A DNA stretch of 64,000 nucleotides from Heterobasidion occidentale (lineage: Eukaryota > Basidiomycota > Agaricomycetes > Russulales > Bondarzewiaceae). The stretch covers positions 3,844,001 to 3,908,000 of the forward strand of contig JBCAQO010000003.1 in assembly GCA_039111635.1 (NCBI GenBank), read 5' to 3'. Position numbers and translations under genes: made by a program. Below the pieces are notes generated by a model. The model had not been told where the DNA came from. It did no database searches and worked only from the letters and a program-made list of their open reading frames with translations. Below are positions 12,174-22,782 of this stretch, piece after piece; the first letter of the stretch is position 1, and the number at the start of each line of letters is the position of its first letter.

Positions 12174-13483
12174 ATGTCTTACACAACTTCTGCGCACCTG
12201 AGCAGAGGTCAAATATCTGTCGCGATCGCTGGGACCGGCAGCCTCGGTATGCTTCTTCCAAGCATTCAATTATTCTTAGTGCTATGAATCTTATCCTGAC
12301 GATCAAACGACCCACAGGCCGCGAAATATCCACCGTACTCCTGACCGCACCTTATAGAGTGTTCTTCTCCCAGGTGATCGTCTTCACGAGAGACATCAAC
12401 TCCGCGAGCGCGCGTGCACTGGCAGGTCTCGGAGCAGTCTTGCACCAGCTCGTGGCACAGCCTGATAGCGGCTCTGAGGACAAGGACGTGCTGCGGGATG
12501 CACTGCGCGGTGTCGACGTGCTGATCAATGCCCTCGGCCGAGACGCGGACAAGGGTTTGATGGATCGATTATTCGACGCGGCACTCGCTTCCGGCGTCGC
12601 TGTGTACTTCCCGAGCGAGTTTGGGGCGTACGTGTCCTTTCCCTACATGCATGGATCGTGTTGAATCAACCAAGGTTGATTGTCATTCGCATTTAGAGAC
12701 CATCGTCTGAACAATTTCCCGGGATACGAGCATGAGGTGTGGGCGCACAAGCGAGAGCATGCGGCGCGCGCAAGAGCGCGCGTCGTGGAGAACAGCGGAG
12801 ACATGAAGATAATCGCGGTGTATGTTGGGTGGTTCATGGAGGAGGCAATTCGCGTACGTAATTTTCTCCTGATCCTACTGTCTGTTACCGCTCACCCTAC
12901 CGTTTACGCTCTACGATACAGCCGATATGTACGCCCTCTCCCGTCCTTGACTCTCGCTTACTGACTTTGTAAACGCTGGATGTATGTATGTAAAGATGGC
13001 TTCGACACAGACCGAGGCGTGTACACCTGCTATGGATCCCCGAGCCAAAAGTTCGCGCTCACTTCCAAGGCGGACGTAGGCCGCGCGGTGGCCGAGCTTA
13101 GCATCCTGTCCATGTCACCCGTCATGGCTTCGAGCGTGCCGGATCACGTGCGGATTGCGGGACAGATCGCAAGCTACGAGAAGGTCAAGGATGTCGTCAA
13201 GCAGGAGACGGGCATCGGGATTACGCTGGCCAGCGAGGATCTCAGGCAGCACAAGGCGCAATTGGAGGAGAATAGAGTGGAGGGGCCGATTGGGTATATC
13301 AGGTATGTGTGATTCTGATCTTGTTTAGCGCTGACTCGATTCGGGATATCTGCTAGGGTACTCATGGGAGAAGGTAAAGTCGACTTTTCGGGCGATGTAC
13401 AGAACGAGCTGGTTAATCCGGATGAACGGGTTTGGAAATGGAAGACCTTAGAAGATGAGATACGTGAGGGGAAGGCGGCGTAG
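12174..13483 (+). CDS. NmrA-like/isoflavone-reductase-like NAD(P)-binding protein
   Basis: Predicted atypical short-chain reductase with a Rossmann fold. The ATG at 12174 gives a short leader and then ISVAIAGTGSLG, a GxGxxG-type dinucleotide loop, interrupted by a short intron after 12246. Next come VFTRDINSASARALAGLGA, DVLRDALRGVDVLINALG and VAVYFPSEFGA, the order seen in NmrA/isoflavone reductases. After introns the chain continues with NNFPGYEHEVWAHKREH, where Lys could be the catalytic Lys of the family, then KIIAVYVGWFMEEAI, YGSPSQKFALTSKADVGRAV and a C-terminal segment ending EDEIREGKAA at 13483. No lesion was seen. Substrate unknown; these enzymes act in secondary metabolism or as redox sensors. 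Confidence 0.78.
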
Positions 13484-14921
13484 TGAGGCTGTTAGATTGA
13501 GGTGCTCACTTGCTCGATATCAAGAGGGTCGGTGTACGGATATATGGAATTATGATGGTGGTCAGCACAGGGCGCAGCGTTCTGACTTCCCACTTGTGCT
13601 CACTGCGAGTCGGAAACTTACTTGTATTATAGCATGAACTGGGCCGGATATTAAAGAGGCTGCGCCGCTCTCAACCTGTGCTCCAGAATTTCCAACAAGG
13701 ACGTTATGAGTCAATGCGGATGGAAAACACAAGTAAGGAGCGAGTGGCGACAAGTGTCATCCTATGCAATTTGCGGTCTACGAGGACGCTGCACATGCAT
13801 ACATCATCCCATGTCCTCGAGGTAGCAAGGTCAATATCGGCTGAGGAAGGATTGGTGATATCCCAGAGATTTGTCTCTAGTCTTCGATGAAAACATGTTA
13901 CGGCTTGCCTCGCGAAGGTAATATTCAAGAAAGTAGCACTCGCTCAATCAATATCACAGAGATCAGGACATCAAGGTCACCAAGTACGTACCTGGGGTAC
14001 GAAATGCGTTTGCAACAGCATCCACACATTTGGCATGGAGCATAGACAGTCGACCTCGTCATTTCGTCGAACGAGCGCTCCTATCGTGCTCGGGTCGAAT
14101 AGGAACTTGGGAGCGATGTACCGCAAAGATCCGGTTCGGTGGCCTCGTGCTATCAACACAAGGAAACGCAGGCAGGTAGTCGAATGTTGATACACAAGAA
14201 CCTAGCGTCTCACAATGACGGCTGTGAGGACACACTGGACACGGTGCAGGAAACATGCCGGGTACAGCATACAACCTGGCCTATGCGTGAAGCGCACGGC
14301 AGAGAGATTATTGAAGACATTGGGAGGGAAAGAGCCGAATCACGGAAATCGGAAACAGAAGCCTGGGACGACGTGGCCTTTCATTATGACTAGGCATCGC
14401 AGGAACGGATCAGAACTGGGTGCAAAACAGGAATCAGATGACCAGAACTCTACCTTACGAAATGGAAGACGACTCTCCATGATCTCAGCGCTGGAATAAC
14501 GAGGCCTAACATATCCTTGCTTCTGAGGAAGGATGCTGAAGCACTGCGGCAACACAGGCTGCATCCTGCAAATTAGATAGGGTTGTTGTTCGTTTACATG
14601 TTCTCGTACTCACCTAGGCCATGAGTGAAGATGTCGCTTCCAAGGAGGGTCCGACTTGACATACGGGAACAATAAACGCATCGATAGCTTATGTGCATAA
14701 TGGATAATCACGGGTCGGACTTGGAAAAGGCTGGATCCATCAGCACAGGGCGTTACTTGCAGGAACCTGGGAGCCGAGGGTAAGCGCCGAGAAGAAGATA
14801 CTGCGAATCAGCGATAAAGTGCCAGTCCAACAAGCACCCATAAGCACGCGCCCCCACTTTCGACGACCACCGATTGTTACCAGACAAACTGCCTGTAAAC
14901 GACAAAGCACATCTCACACAA
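13484..14921. other. Intergenic, no gene recognised
   Basis: Several frames of 60-94 codons occur on both strands (for example plus 14139-14499), but composition is random and no motif is visible. The last part is the presumed promoter of the gene starting at 14922. Confidence 0.45.
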
Positions 14922-16476
14922 ATGTCGTCGTTCTACCACCAGAACCAGTACTCACCATCCCGTACTCAGTATGGCGCCCCCTTCGACACCACAGTGCTCC
15001 CCAAGGCCTACTTCTCCACAGCCAGCGAGCCAAATCCGCCAACGACGGAGCCATACCCTAACCAGCGTCTCGATCCCCGCCCGTCTACCTTTGCCGAGAA
15101 CGACTCCTATCCCGCCTCCCTACCCGCACAGCACTGGGCCACTCACCCTTATGGATACTCTTCAATGTCCAGTGGCCCTTACGACACCTTGGTGTCACCG
15201 ATGCGGCCTACAGCCTGGGTTGAAGTCCATGATAGCATCGACTATGGCTTCCACATGGGCAATGAAGTCGCAATGTCCAGCGCCCCCGGGATGGGCTATG
15301 ATAGCGCACCAGCCCAGCCAACATGGCCACAGACGAGCTGGATGTCGCCATCCAGCAAGTTACCTATGTTACAGAGCCTCTTGACGATAACTATGTCAGT
15401 GTTGCAGTTATTTTCGGTATCGTGTGGCGCCGCTCACCTATGTCCGCTGGCGCAAGCAGTTGATGATTCCCTCTACAACCCAACTGGTCAACTTAATCCC
15501 GATCCAATGGCGGCGAGTTTGAACCACCATCCACGGCGGTCGCAGCTACTTAAACAGAAAGAATACCGCCAGATCTGTGGGAGGTGCGGCGCTGAAAATC
15601 AATCCTAAGATCACGATGGTCGTCGTCGGAAAAAGGCACCATGTCCGCTTCTTCCCTAAAGGATCAAGTGACAAAAGTGGCAATTGCCCGGCAGGTCTTG
15701 TCAAACAAATCGCCGCCACGACTAGTCCAAGACCCTCATAACAACCAACTATATATACAAGACCGTCGTTCTCGAGGAAGAGGACCCTCAAGACAGACAA
15801 GACCTGGCAAGCATACCGCTGGCTGAGATGGGGCCTAGCACATGGCGAAGCTCAAACCAACCAGCAAAGCGCAGAACTAATGCAGGCCAGGCATTGCGGA
15901 TGACGAGAGGAGCAAGAAGAGGAAGTGAGTGGAATTGGGGAAGGATCGCTGTGTCACCTGCACATTGTCAGATACGGATATCCGGAGACCACGTCGGAGG
16001 TTGAAGGAGAATCGTCAACGTTGCTGCCTTTGGGAGACTACTGCACATGGCCATTATGCATTGCGACCGACGGCAAGGAATGCACCAAGACGTACGGTAG
16101 GGAGCATGAGATGCTCCGCCACGTTCTATCATACCACCTCAAGATAGCAGAGAAATGCGCATACTGCGGCACATACAGGCTTCGAGGGATGAAAGAGCAT
16201 CAGGAGAGATCTAAGTGTGGGAGGCTCTCTAAAGAGGAGGTTCAACTAGCGAAGGAGAGCCGGACGCGGAGGAATGTGCAAGGCTCGCAGATTATGGGGG
16301 TCACGGCGAGGGAAGGCAGACTCTCCGATGCCGAGATTCGGTCCCTTGTGGAGGAGATCCGGCTCCTTGTCGAGGCTAGTCGCTCACGACCGATTGACAT
16401 CGATAATCGCATTAAGCTATGGATGAGAGAGCACGGCGGGGCTGAGAGGGGATGTCGACAAGTAGCAGATGCCTGA
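14922..16476 (+). CDS. Putative zinc-finger protein, exon structure uncertain
   Basis: Two clearly coding parts seem to belong together. The first (14922 to about 15365) starts MSSFYHQNQYSPSRTQYGAP and is a low-complexity segment rich in Pro, Ser, Tyr and Gln, like an activation domain. The last (after a GTGAGT...TTGTCAG intron at 15925-15970) has YCTWPLC, then HEMLRHVLSYH, then CAYCGTYRLRGMKEH: Cys/His spacing like one or two C2H2-type fingers. A Lys/Arg-rich and acidic tail ends at 16476. A middle exon (about 15755-15924) may encode VVLEEEDPQDRQDLASIPLA before a basic RRTNAGQALRMTRGARRG patch. The region 15586-15696 between the parts is a piece of Argonaute, so the gene may be a mosaic or partly broken. 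A transcription-factor role is inferred from composition only. Confidence 0.5.
15586..15696 (+). pseudogene. Argonaute PIWI-domain fragment
   Basis: In one plus-strand frame this reads [20 protein letters not shown], then FPKGSSDKSGNCPAG. The tandem Argonaute genes of this window have [20 protein letters not shown] and [13 protein letters not shown] at the same place, just before the GGLLGTSRP block. Homology stops after CPAG; the frame then reads unrelated residues to a stop near 15740. No other part of an Argonaute lies nearby. The fragment differs from both local Argonautes (GSSDK in place of ERDGDR), so its source is probably a third paralogue. Confidence 0.8.
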
Positions 16477-17631
16477 GAGGGCTCGCGCGGGGGTTTTTGA
16501 TGTTGAGAAGTTTTATTACTCATCTTTTCTTGTATGCCATTGATCATTATCGACCCGAACCTTTCCCTTTTCTCACTGCAGCTCTCTGCTTTACCGTTCC
16601 TAACTTCCTATGCTATTCCGTGTTGTACTTTATGCACGCTCACATGCGGAATGCCATTTATTGTAGAGTTCCCATCCGTGTGGTTCGTTGCCTTCCAAGG
16701 AGAGAAATGCGTGCAGAGACTGAACCAACAGAATGATGGTGAGCTTGCTCGTAGGATGGCGCCTTAGTTCATAGAAAACGGGACGAGAAACCATTTGACC
16801 GTCGCCTCGAACACGAATAGGTTACCCAGCACGTGGTAAGTACGGTCGCGACGTGACGCGCACGCGCGCTTCAATTCTTCACAGTTCTCCACTCACCGTG
16901 GCCGCCGTATCTGTTGAACATGAAGCAAGACGTTTGTTGCATCACACAGAGCTTCTATACGCGTAGACGGCAAGACTTTGCCAGTCGTCGTCACGCTCTC
17001 GTCGGTAATGGTTTACTCGTGGGTGGGCAAAACGTTCGGGGTTGGTTGAGAATCCGCAGCTCTGCAGGTAAGGATATTTCTTGATCCAATTTTTACTCCA
17101 CTGCTCCACTTTGATGAATTCTCGTGACAGAAGTCGCAGCACTGGGTTCTTTGTGTCGCTGCGCAAGATGAAATTCTGGCAGTCAGTCATAGCAGGTCGT
17201 GGCGTCAATGAACGAGACTGAATCTTCATGTGGAACTCAATTCGCAGTCCTTCCATCGATATTTTTCTTTGCAAGTTGGCTCTGCGAAGTTGAAACGTTC
17301 AAATCTAGTCGCGCTGGTCTGACAACGACACACCTTTCGACGATACAACTTGCCGCAGGTAATGGCACTGCCCGCAGCGAAGACGAACGTAGTCATGATA
17401 CTCGAAACTGCCTTCGCGGATTCTGGGGTGAATCGCTAGTGCGACACTGCGCAGACTAAGTATAGCTCGTCATACGCTGCGGGGATGCCATCAGTCTGTG
17501 GATTATAAAAGGTGGATGTCTGGCATTTAACAACACCGTCATCATCTCATACATTCAGCCTTTGACAGGCCGACTGCTCTCATACTCTCACTCCCAGCTT
17601 TTCCGCTATTTTTTCCCTACACTTTGTCAAC
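16477..17631. other. Intergenic, one doubtful minus-strand frame
   Basis: A 110-codon minus frame (16942-17274) reads WIKKYPYLQSCGFSTNPERF and similar. It has no recognised family and no convincing start or partner exons. The right end is the promoter of the proline-rich protein gene. Confidence 0.4.
17504..17510 (+). promoter_or_regulatory. TATA box of proline-rich protein gene
   Basis: TATAAAA lies 128 bases before the ATG at 17632, followed by a pyrimidine-rich leader, a normal arrangement for a strongly expressed fungal secreted protein. Confidence 0.6.
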
Positions 17632-18568
17632 ATGTTCGCTTTGATGCGATTCGTCTCCCTCGCTTGCATGCTTTCTGCAGCTGGCATCGTGAGCGCCGCT
17701 CCGGTGGCCGCTTCCTTGTCCCGCCGCGAGTTTGACTTCGGTGGCGAATCTTTCATGGCTCGCGACCTGATCGCCGGCTATGTTGATGAGTCTCTTGCCA
17801 AGAGAGCGGCTGGTTAGTATCCAATTGTATGTTTGGTCTATCTCGATCGCTGACCATGCGTGCCATCTAGGTCCGCCTCCACTCCCACCCCCGCCTCCAT
17901 CTCCACATCACCCTAGAGATGCAGCCCCGCCTCCGCCCCCGCATTCCCCGCCTCCACCGCGTCCTCACCCCCGTGGTGCAGCTCCGCCTCCACCCCGCCT
18001 CCACCTCCACACCACCTGAGGGCAGCCGCGCCCCCGCCCCCGCCGCATTCTCCTCCGCCTCCGCACCCCCTCCCCCGTGACGCGGCTTCACCTCCCCCAC
18101 CTCCCCCACCGCCGGGTCCTCATCCCCGCGACGCAGCGCCCCCTCCGCCTCCGCCACCACCACCTCACCCTCATCCTAGGGACGCAGTACCGCCTCCACC
18201 CCCGCATTCCCCTCCGCCGCCACGCCCTCAACCTCGCAATGCAGCTCCGCCTCCGCCCCGCCCCCCCTCCCCCGGGCCCCCACCCTCGTGATGCTGCGCC
18301 CCCTCCTCCGCCCCCTCCGCCCCCTCCGCACCACCCTAGGGACGCACCCCCACCCCCGCCGCCGCAGTCTCCTCCGCCACCTGCTCCCCAACCTCGTGAT
18401 GCGGCTCCACCACCTCCGCCGCCTCCTCCCCCGGGCCCACACCCTCGAGATGCAGCGCCTCCTCCGCCTCCGCCTCCGCCTCCGCCCCCGTCCCCGCCTC
18501 CTCACGCTGCACGCGATGGCCAGTCCTGGTACGTACGCAGGACCTATGTCGAGGACTACTACTACTAG
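17632..18568 (+). CDS. Secreted proline-rich repeat protein
   Basis: Extensin-like secreted protein of unknown role, possibly a cell-wall component. The ATG at 17632 starts a signal peptide (MFALMRFVSLACMLSAAGIV), then APVAASLSRREFDFGGES and AKRAAG; the dibasic RR and KR are possible Kex2 sites. After a short intron (acceptor at about 17870) the protein is about 12 tandem units of 16-20 residues of type PPPPPHSPPPPRPHPRDAA, closing with ARDGQSWYVRRTYVEDYYY and stop at 18568. As given, the frame is broken twice: near 17993-17998 the repeat moves to another frame (a base seems missing; otherwise a stop at 18017), and near 18262 it returns to the first frame (a base seems extra). The two errors cancel, and both lie in C-rich runs. 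Either the assembly is wrong there or the gene is damaged. Confidence 0.7.
17876..18515 (+). repeat. GC-rich tandem repeat encoding PPPP..HPRDAA units
   Basis: Imperfect tandem units of about 50-60 bases, each with a run of CCx codons and a Pro-Arg-Asp/Gly/Asn-Ala-Ala junction. The array forms the body of the proline-rich protein. Confidence 0.85.
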
Positions 18569-18990
18569 GCACCGATCAGATGGCTAGGTTGGTATGAGGC
18601 GAGGCAAGGAGCAGTGTAGGCTTTATTTTGTGACAAATGGAGTCAGACATTAGTGTTACTTTGTACGACGTTATAGTACGGCACTCAAATGGATGCTTCA
18701 TGAGAGTGTATCGTTCTTTGCGTGGTACTGAAACAGTCGGGAGGTGCACTTCGGGCACCTCCGCCCCAACCACTGAGGCGTCAATAGCAGAATCATTCAG
18801 TGGTCCACGCGTCCTCATTGCCCTTCGCACGCCCGAGATAGCTTCTGCCAGTCAAGTTGAGTGCGATAGTGTGATGTGAATAAGTAATAGGAATATTGCT
18901 GTGGTAAATTCCGCGGTGACTACGTTCGAATCCCTCGTTCGTTCATTTCATCCGGTTCACTTTTCGTCTTCATGTCGCATTCCTCGCGCC
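18569..18990. other. Intergenic between convergent genes
   Basis: Holds the 3' ends of the proline-rich gene (plus) and the GH32 gene (minus). Open frames are short. No specific terminator motif can be assigned. Confidence 0.5.
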
Positions 18991-21590
18991 TCACCGCCCA
19001 TCCCAAACGCCACCGAGCAACGGCATCACAGGGCCGTCCCACAACAGCGGCGCGCTCGTGTCCTCCGGGCGCCGCGGCCACGCATCGAGCAGGCCATCCC
19101 ACAGCTCGACGCGCTCGTAGCGCACCGCTGCGGTCCCGTTCCCGGTCCCGTTCCCGCCGCGCACGAGGAAGCCCGCGCCGACGGAGGACGCGAGCCACGG
19201 GTACACTCGTGTCGTGAGCGCGGTGACGTCGTTCGCGAGGACCTCGACGACAGAGTTGTCGACGACGAGGGTGAGGTTGAGCGTCTGGCGCGTCGCGGTG
19301 GAGGCGTTCTTCCCGTGGAGGACCGGCCAGAGGCGCAGCTTCGCGACCTCGGTCTCGGTGCCGTCTGTTTGAGTAGGGGCATGCGCGGTGCGTGGTCAGC
19401 CACCGACGGTTTGCTTCCAGGCTATATGCGCGGGGAAACTCACAGGTCGTGATTAGCGAGCTGTTCTGGCGCTCGACGACGATCGCCTCTAGCTGAGGGT
19501 CGAAGTATACGTCCGTCCACTCCTCGGGGCTCGCGCGCACGCGGAAGCCAGCCTTGGGGAGGTCCGCGTCGCGCCCGGTGAACGCGAGGGTCGCCTGGAT
19601 GACGTAGTGCGCCGTCGCGGGCTGCCGCGCGAATGGCGCGTACCCGGCGCTGCTGTTAAGCGTCGTCGGCGCGGGGGACGAGACCGCGGACTCCTTCCTG
19701 TAGGCGCGCAGGATCTCGGGCACGATCTTCTGGCCGAGCTGATGAGGCGCAGGTCAGGAGACGTGCGTATATGCGGGCGGTAGAGGTGGTGGAGGCTTAC
19801 GGTGACGACGGAGGTGCTGCCGTCGGTTTCCTTGCGCACTTTCCAGCTGCCGGTTTCGTTGAGGCCGGGCGCGGCAGGGTCGACGTTGCGGATCACCTTG
19901 ACGAAGAGGTCGCGGAAGAGGGTGAACATGCCTTGCCAGCCGCGCTGGGCCGTGAGCACCAGGTCCTCGTCGTCCTCCTGCTCGCGAGGCGCGCGGGTCA
20001 GCGGTCACGACGTGAGACGGCAAAGACGAAATGTGACGCACGTAGACCCAGCCGATGAGGACCGAGCGGTTTCCGGATACTGGGAAGGGAACGGCCGCGT
20101 ATACTCTGCCCCAGTCCAAAACGCCCGCAAAGTCGATGGCGGCCGCGACCGAGCCGTCGTTCTGGACAGAGTACGACGCAGCACCCCCTGTCAAATCAGG
20201 TCGCATGAAGTCAGCAAGAATAGTGATGATGCAGACATCCGGTACGCACAGAGCGGCCAGTGGTTTTCGTGAGACGCATTCCGGCCCTGCTCAGTGCCGT
20301 ACCCGATGAGATTGAACGCCGTCGCGTCCAAGCCATCGTCAAAGGCCTCGCCAGCCTCGTTCAGTCGCGTGACGCCCGCGGTCTCAAAGTTGATGCCGAC
20401 GTTGCCAGTCCAGGGGCTCAGCTGCTCGTGTGCGGGAAGCGTGACAAGCTCGCCGATGTACGTCCACCTGCGCACATCGGCGCTCGACGTTTGGCGGTAG
20501 AGATATAGACGCGGGCCAGCATTTGGGTCGGCGTCGAGGCGCACGCCGCCGCTGATGGTCAGGAAGGTGTCGCCGGTCGCATTGAACGCGGTGCTGTTGG
20601 CGAGGAGGCGCTTGAGCACGGGCGACTCGAACGCGTACGGGTCGCGGAAGCCGGTCATATTCTGGACTGGCCATTCATCTGACGGGGTGTGCGGGGGTGC
20701 GCGTGAGAACGAGAGCGCGCTCGAAGATATACAATACGCGACGCACAGATGACAGGATTACCCTGTGGGCCGAAGTTGAGCTTAATCCAGCTCGCGCCGC
20801 CATCCTTGGTGTATGCGATGCTCTGTGTCTCGGTGCCGGGCGATTCGGGAGGCGAGGCGGTAGCGCCGAGGGGGCCTGTGAACGTGGATGTGTATATCGT
20901 GGTGGGGTAGCCTTCCCATCCGTTCTTGATGATGGACCCGTCGAAGACGCCGCGGATATCGTACAGCTCGCTCGGCCACTGAAAGTCAAGTCAGTAAGGC
21001 GGGGTCAGGCACGGGAGAAGCCGGGAAGCGCACGATCGTCTTCGGGTCCTTCCAGGATTTGACTGCTCGGAAGTGCGGGCCGCATCAGTAACTTTTTAAG
21101 TGAGCGTCGTGATCGCGCTCACAGTCTTCCCAGTATACGAGGTCCTTCGAGTGCGCGGCGCACTGGGAAATGTTGCCCCACTGCGCGAGGTGCGTGAGAT
21201 GTGCGACGGGAGCGAGAGGTCAGTGTGATGCGTACAGTATAGTGGTGGGGGTTGCATTGATACCCGGCATGGAAGGACCCATCACTGCGTTGGAATAGGC
21301 CTGCCCGCGTACGGCCGCGACGAGGAGGTCAGTATGTTAGTCATCTATCGTGAGGATTCCAACAACTTACCCTGTGGATCGTTCATCCATCCAGAGGGCG
21401 CGATGAAGCGCGCTCGAGGACGCCATACGTTGAAGAGCGTGTTGTTACCACAGCTGGTCAGGTCGCCAGGCGCCTTGCTCCGATCCACGATACAGTTCTC
21501 AGTGCCGTTGGCGGATTTAGCTGCTTCGGCTCCAGACGCGGCGGCGAGGATGGCCAGAAACGAGCCGAAAGATGCAGAACGATAGATCAT
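18991..21590 (-). CDS. GH32 beta-fructofuranosidase-like enzyme
   Basis: Predicted secreted invertase/inulinase-type fructosidase. The ATG at 21590 gives a signal peptide (MIYRSASFGSFLAILAAASG). The first exon ends RFIAPSGWMNDPQG, the GH32 NDPxG motif with the nucleophile Asp. Further exons give HAGYQCNPHH and GNISQCAAHSKDLVYWED. FDGSIIKNGWEGYPTTIYTS comes next, with TGFRDPYAF (the RDP motif) and GNVGINFETAGVTRLNEAG, whose Glu sits where the acid/base residue is expected. The C-terminal beta-sandwich includes KAGFRVRASPEEWTDVYFD, LNLTLVVDNSVVEVLANDV and AVRYERVELWDGLLDAWP, ending at 18991. Nine or so short introns separate the blocks. There are many N-glycosylation sequons. An upstream extension of the same frame to 21770 lacks a signal peptide and was not used. 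Confidence 0.88.
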
Positions 21591-22782
21591 TGAGACAAAC
21601 CCGAGGAAGGGGAGGGAGGGGCGCCGTGTCGAACGCTGGAGGACCCGACGCGCCCTCGCGGTCTTAAGGAGAACGCATCCCGACGATCGACGAGCGTGGG
21701 AGTCTGGGGTATACCCCGCCCTGTGCTCGGTGCCTGACCCGTCGTCCCTCGGCCGGCCGACGCAATCCACCTCAGTTCATCTCAATTTGTGTCTCCTCTA
21801 CGTCTTTCCTCTCCTTTCTATTTCTTTCTTCTGCGTTCTCAAGCTTACCTATAATGAAACGAGAGGAAGTGGTGCGTATACTCAGCCTCGGAGTCGTCGA
21901 TAGATTTTGTCCATGCTGCCAACCTTGCCCAGCCTGCCAGAGCCTGCCAGAGCCTGCCGCGCCCGAACTCCCGAAGACCAGCCTCGACACCTGGAATTGG
22001 ATGTCGATCAGGGCCACATACATCTTGGGACCCCCGTCGTCTATTTACACATGCAAATGGGTACTCATTTCTGGATGGATACCAAAAACGTCCCTCGTCA
22101 CCATGGGAGGCCACTAGAGTGGTATGCTTTCATTGAGCTCAACGTGATCTGTCCTTTTCTCGCATCTTAAGTCTAATGAGTGCTCGTCCTCCACGAGGAA
22201 CATTGGGATTGCAATCAGCAGGTGTGTCGTGGTGTTGATCTCCCCTGACTACCCCGCACCAGTGTATACCCCACACTCAAAGGCACACATACGTCAAAGC
22301 CCCGCGGCAAGGCCTCCTTTTGGAACCTCCAACTCAACTCCAGAGCCCAGACACGATGCGCCCATGCGTGGGCACACACCGTTCGTCAGCTAAGCGCACA
22401 GCCAAGTAAGTACACGCTATGACTCCTTGCACAATGAGAGCGGAGACTAGCAGTTTTCTTGAGACTCGGAATGGGCTGATACGAACGCTCGAAACGACAG
22501 ACACGTGAGGGAGCCACAAGGTGACGACGGTGAGCATTGACGTCCATCTGGAATAGTGCGTGCAAGGTTCGTTGGACATTTTGCATAAAGACAACGTGAA
22601 GCCGATGTTGGACGCTGGAGACAATAGCAGGAACTTGAGCACAGTGCCACGACGACGAGAGACACTACGGAGATAAGCCCATGCACATCATTGAAGCATT
22701 GTAGACAAAGTGACGATGCACTAAGAGTAGGTAGTCTCAATGTCAGTGGAGACAAAGAAGAGCACGCGCCAGAAAATGATAC
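21591..22782. other. Intergenic, no gene recognised
   Basis: Upstream of GH32 and downstream of the first F-box gene. A short CAGAGCCTGC repeat occurs near 21935-21955. Frames of 80-100 codons on the minus strand (22334-22755) are Ser/Leu-rich and show no motif. Confidence 0.45.

Noticed and set aside
17867..18572. Arg/Gly-rich minus-strand frames
   Set aside because: They are mirror images of the CCN-rich proline repeat, and there is no start, motif or splice support.
18901..20752. Several long GC-rich frames on the plus strand
   Set aside because: They overlap GH32 exons that carry family motifs on the minus strand; the frames reflect high GC content only.
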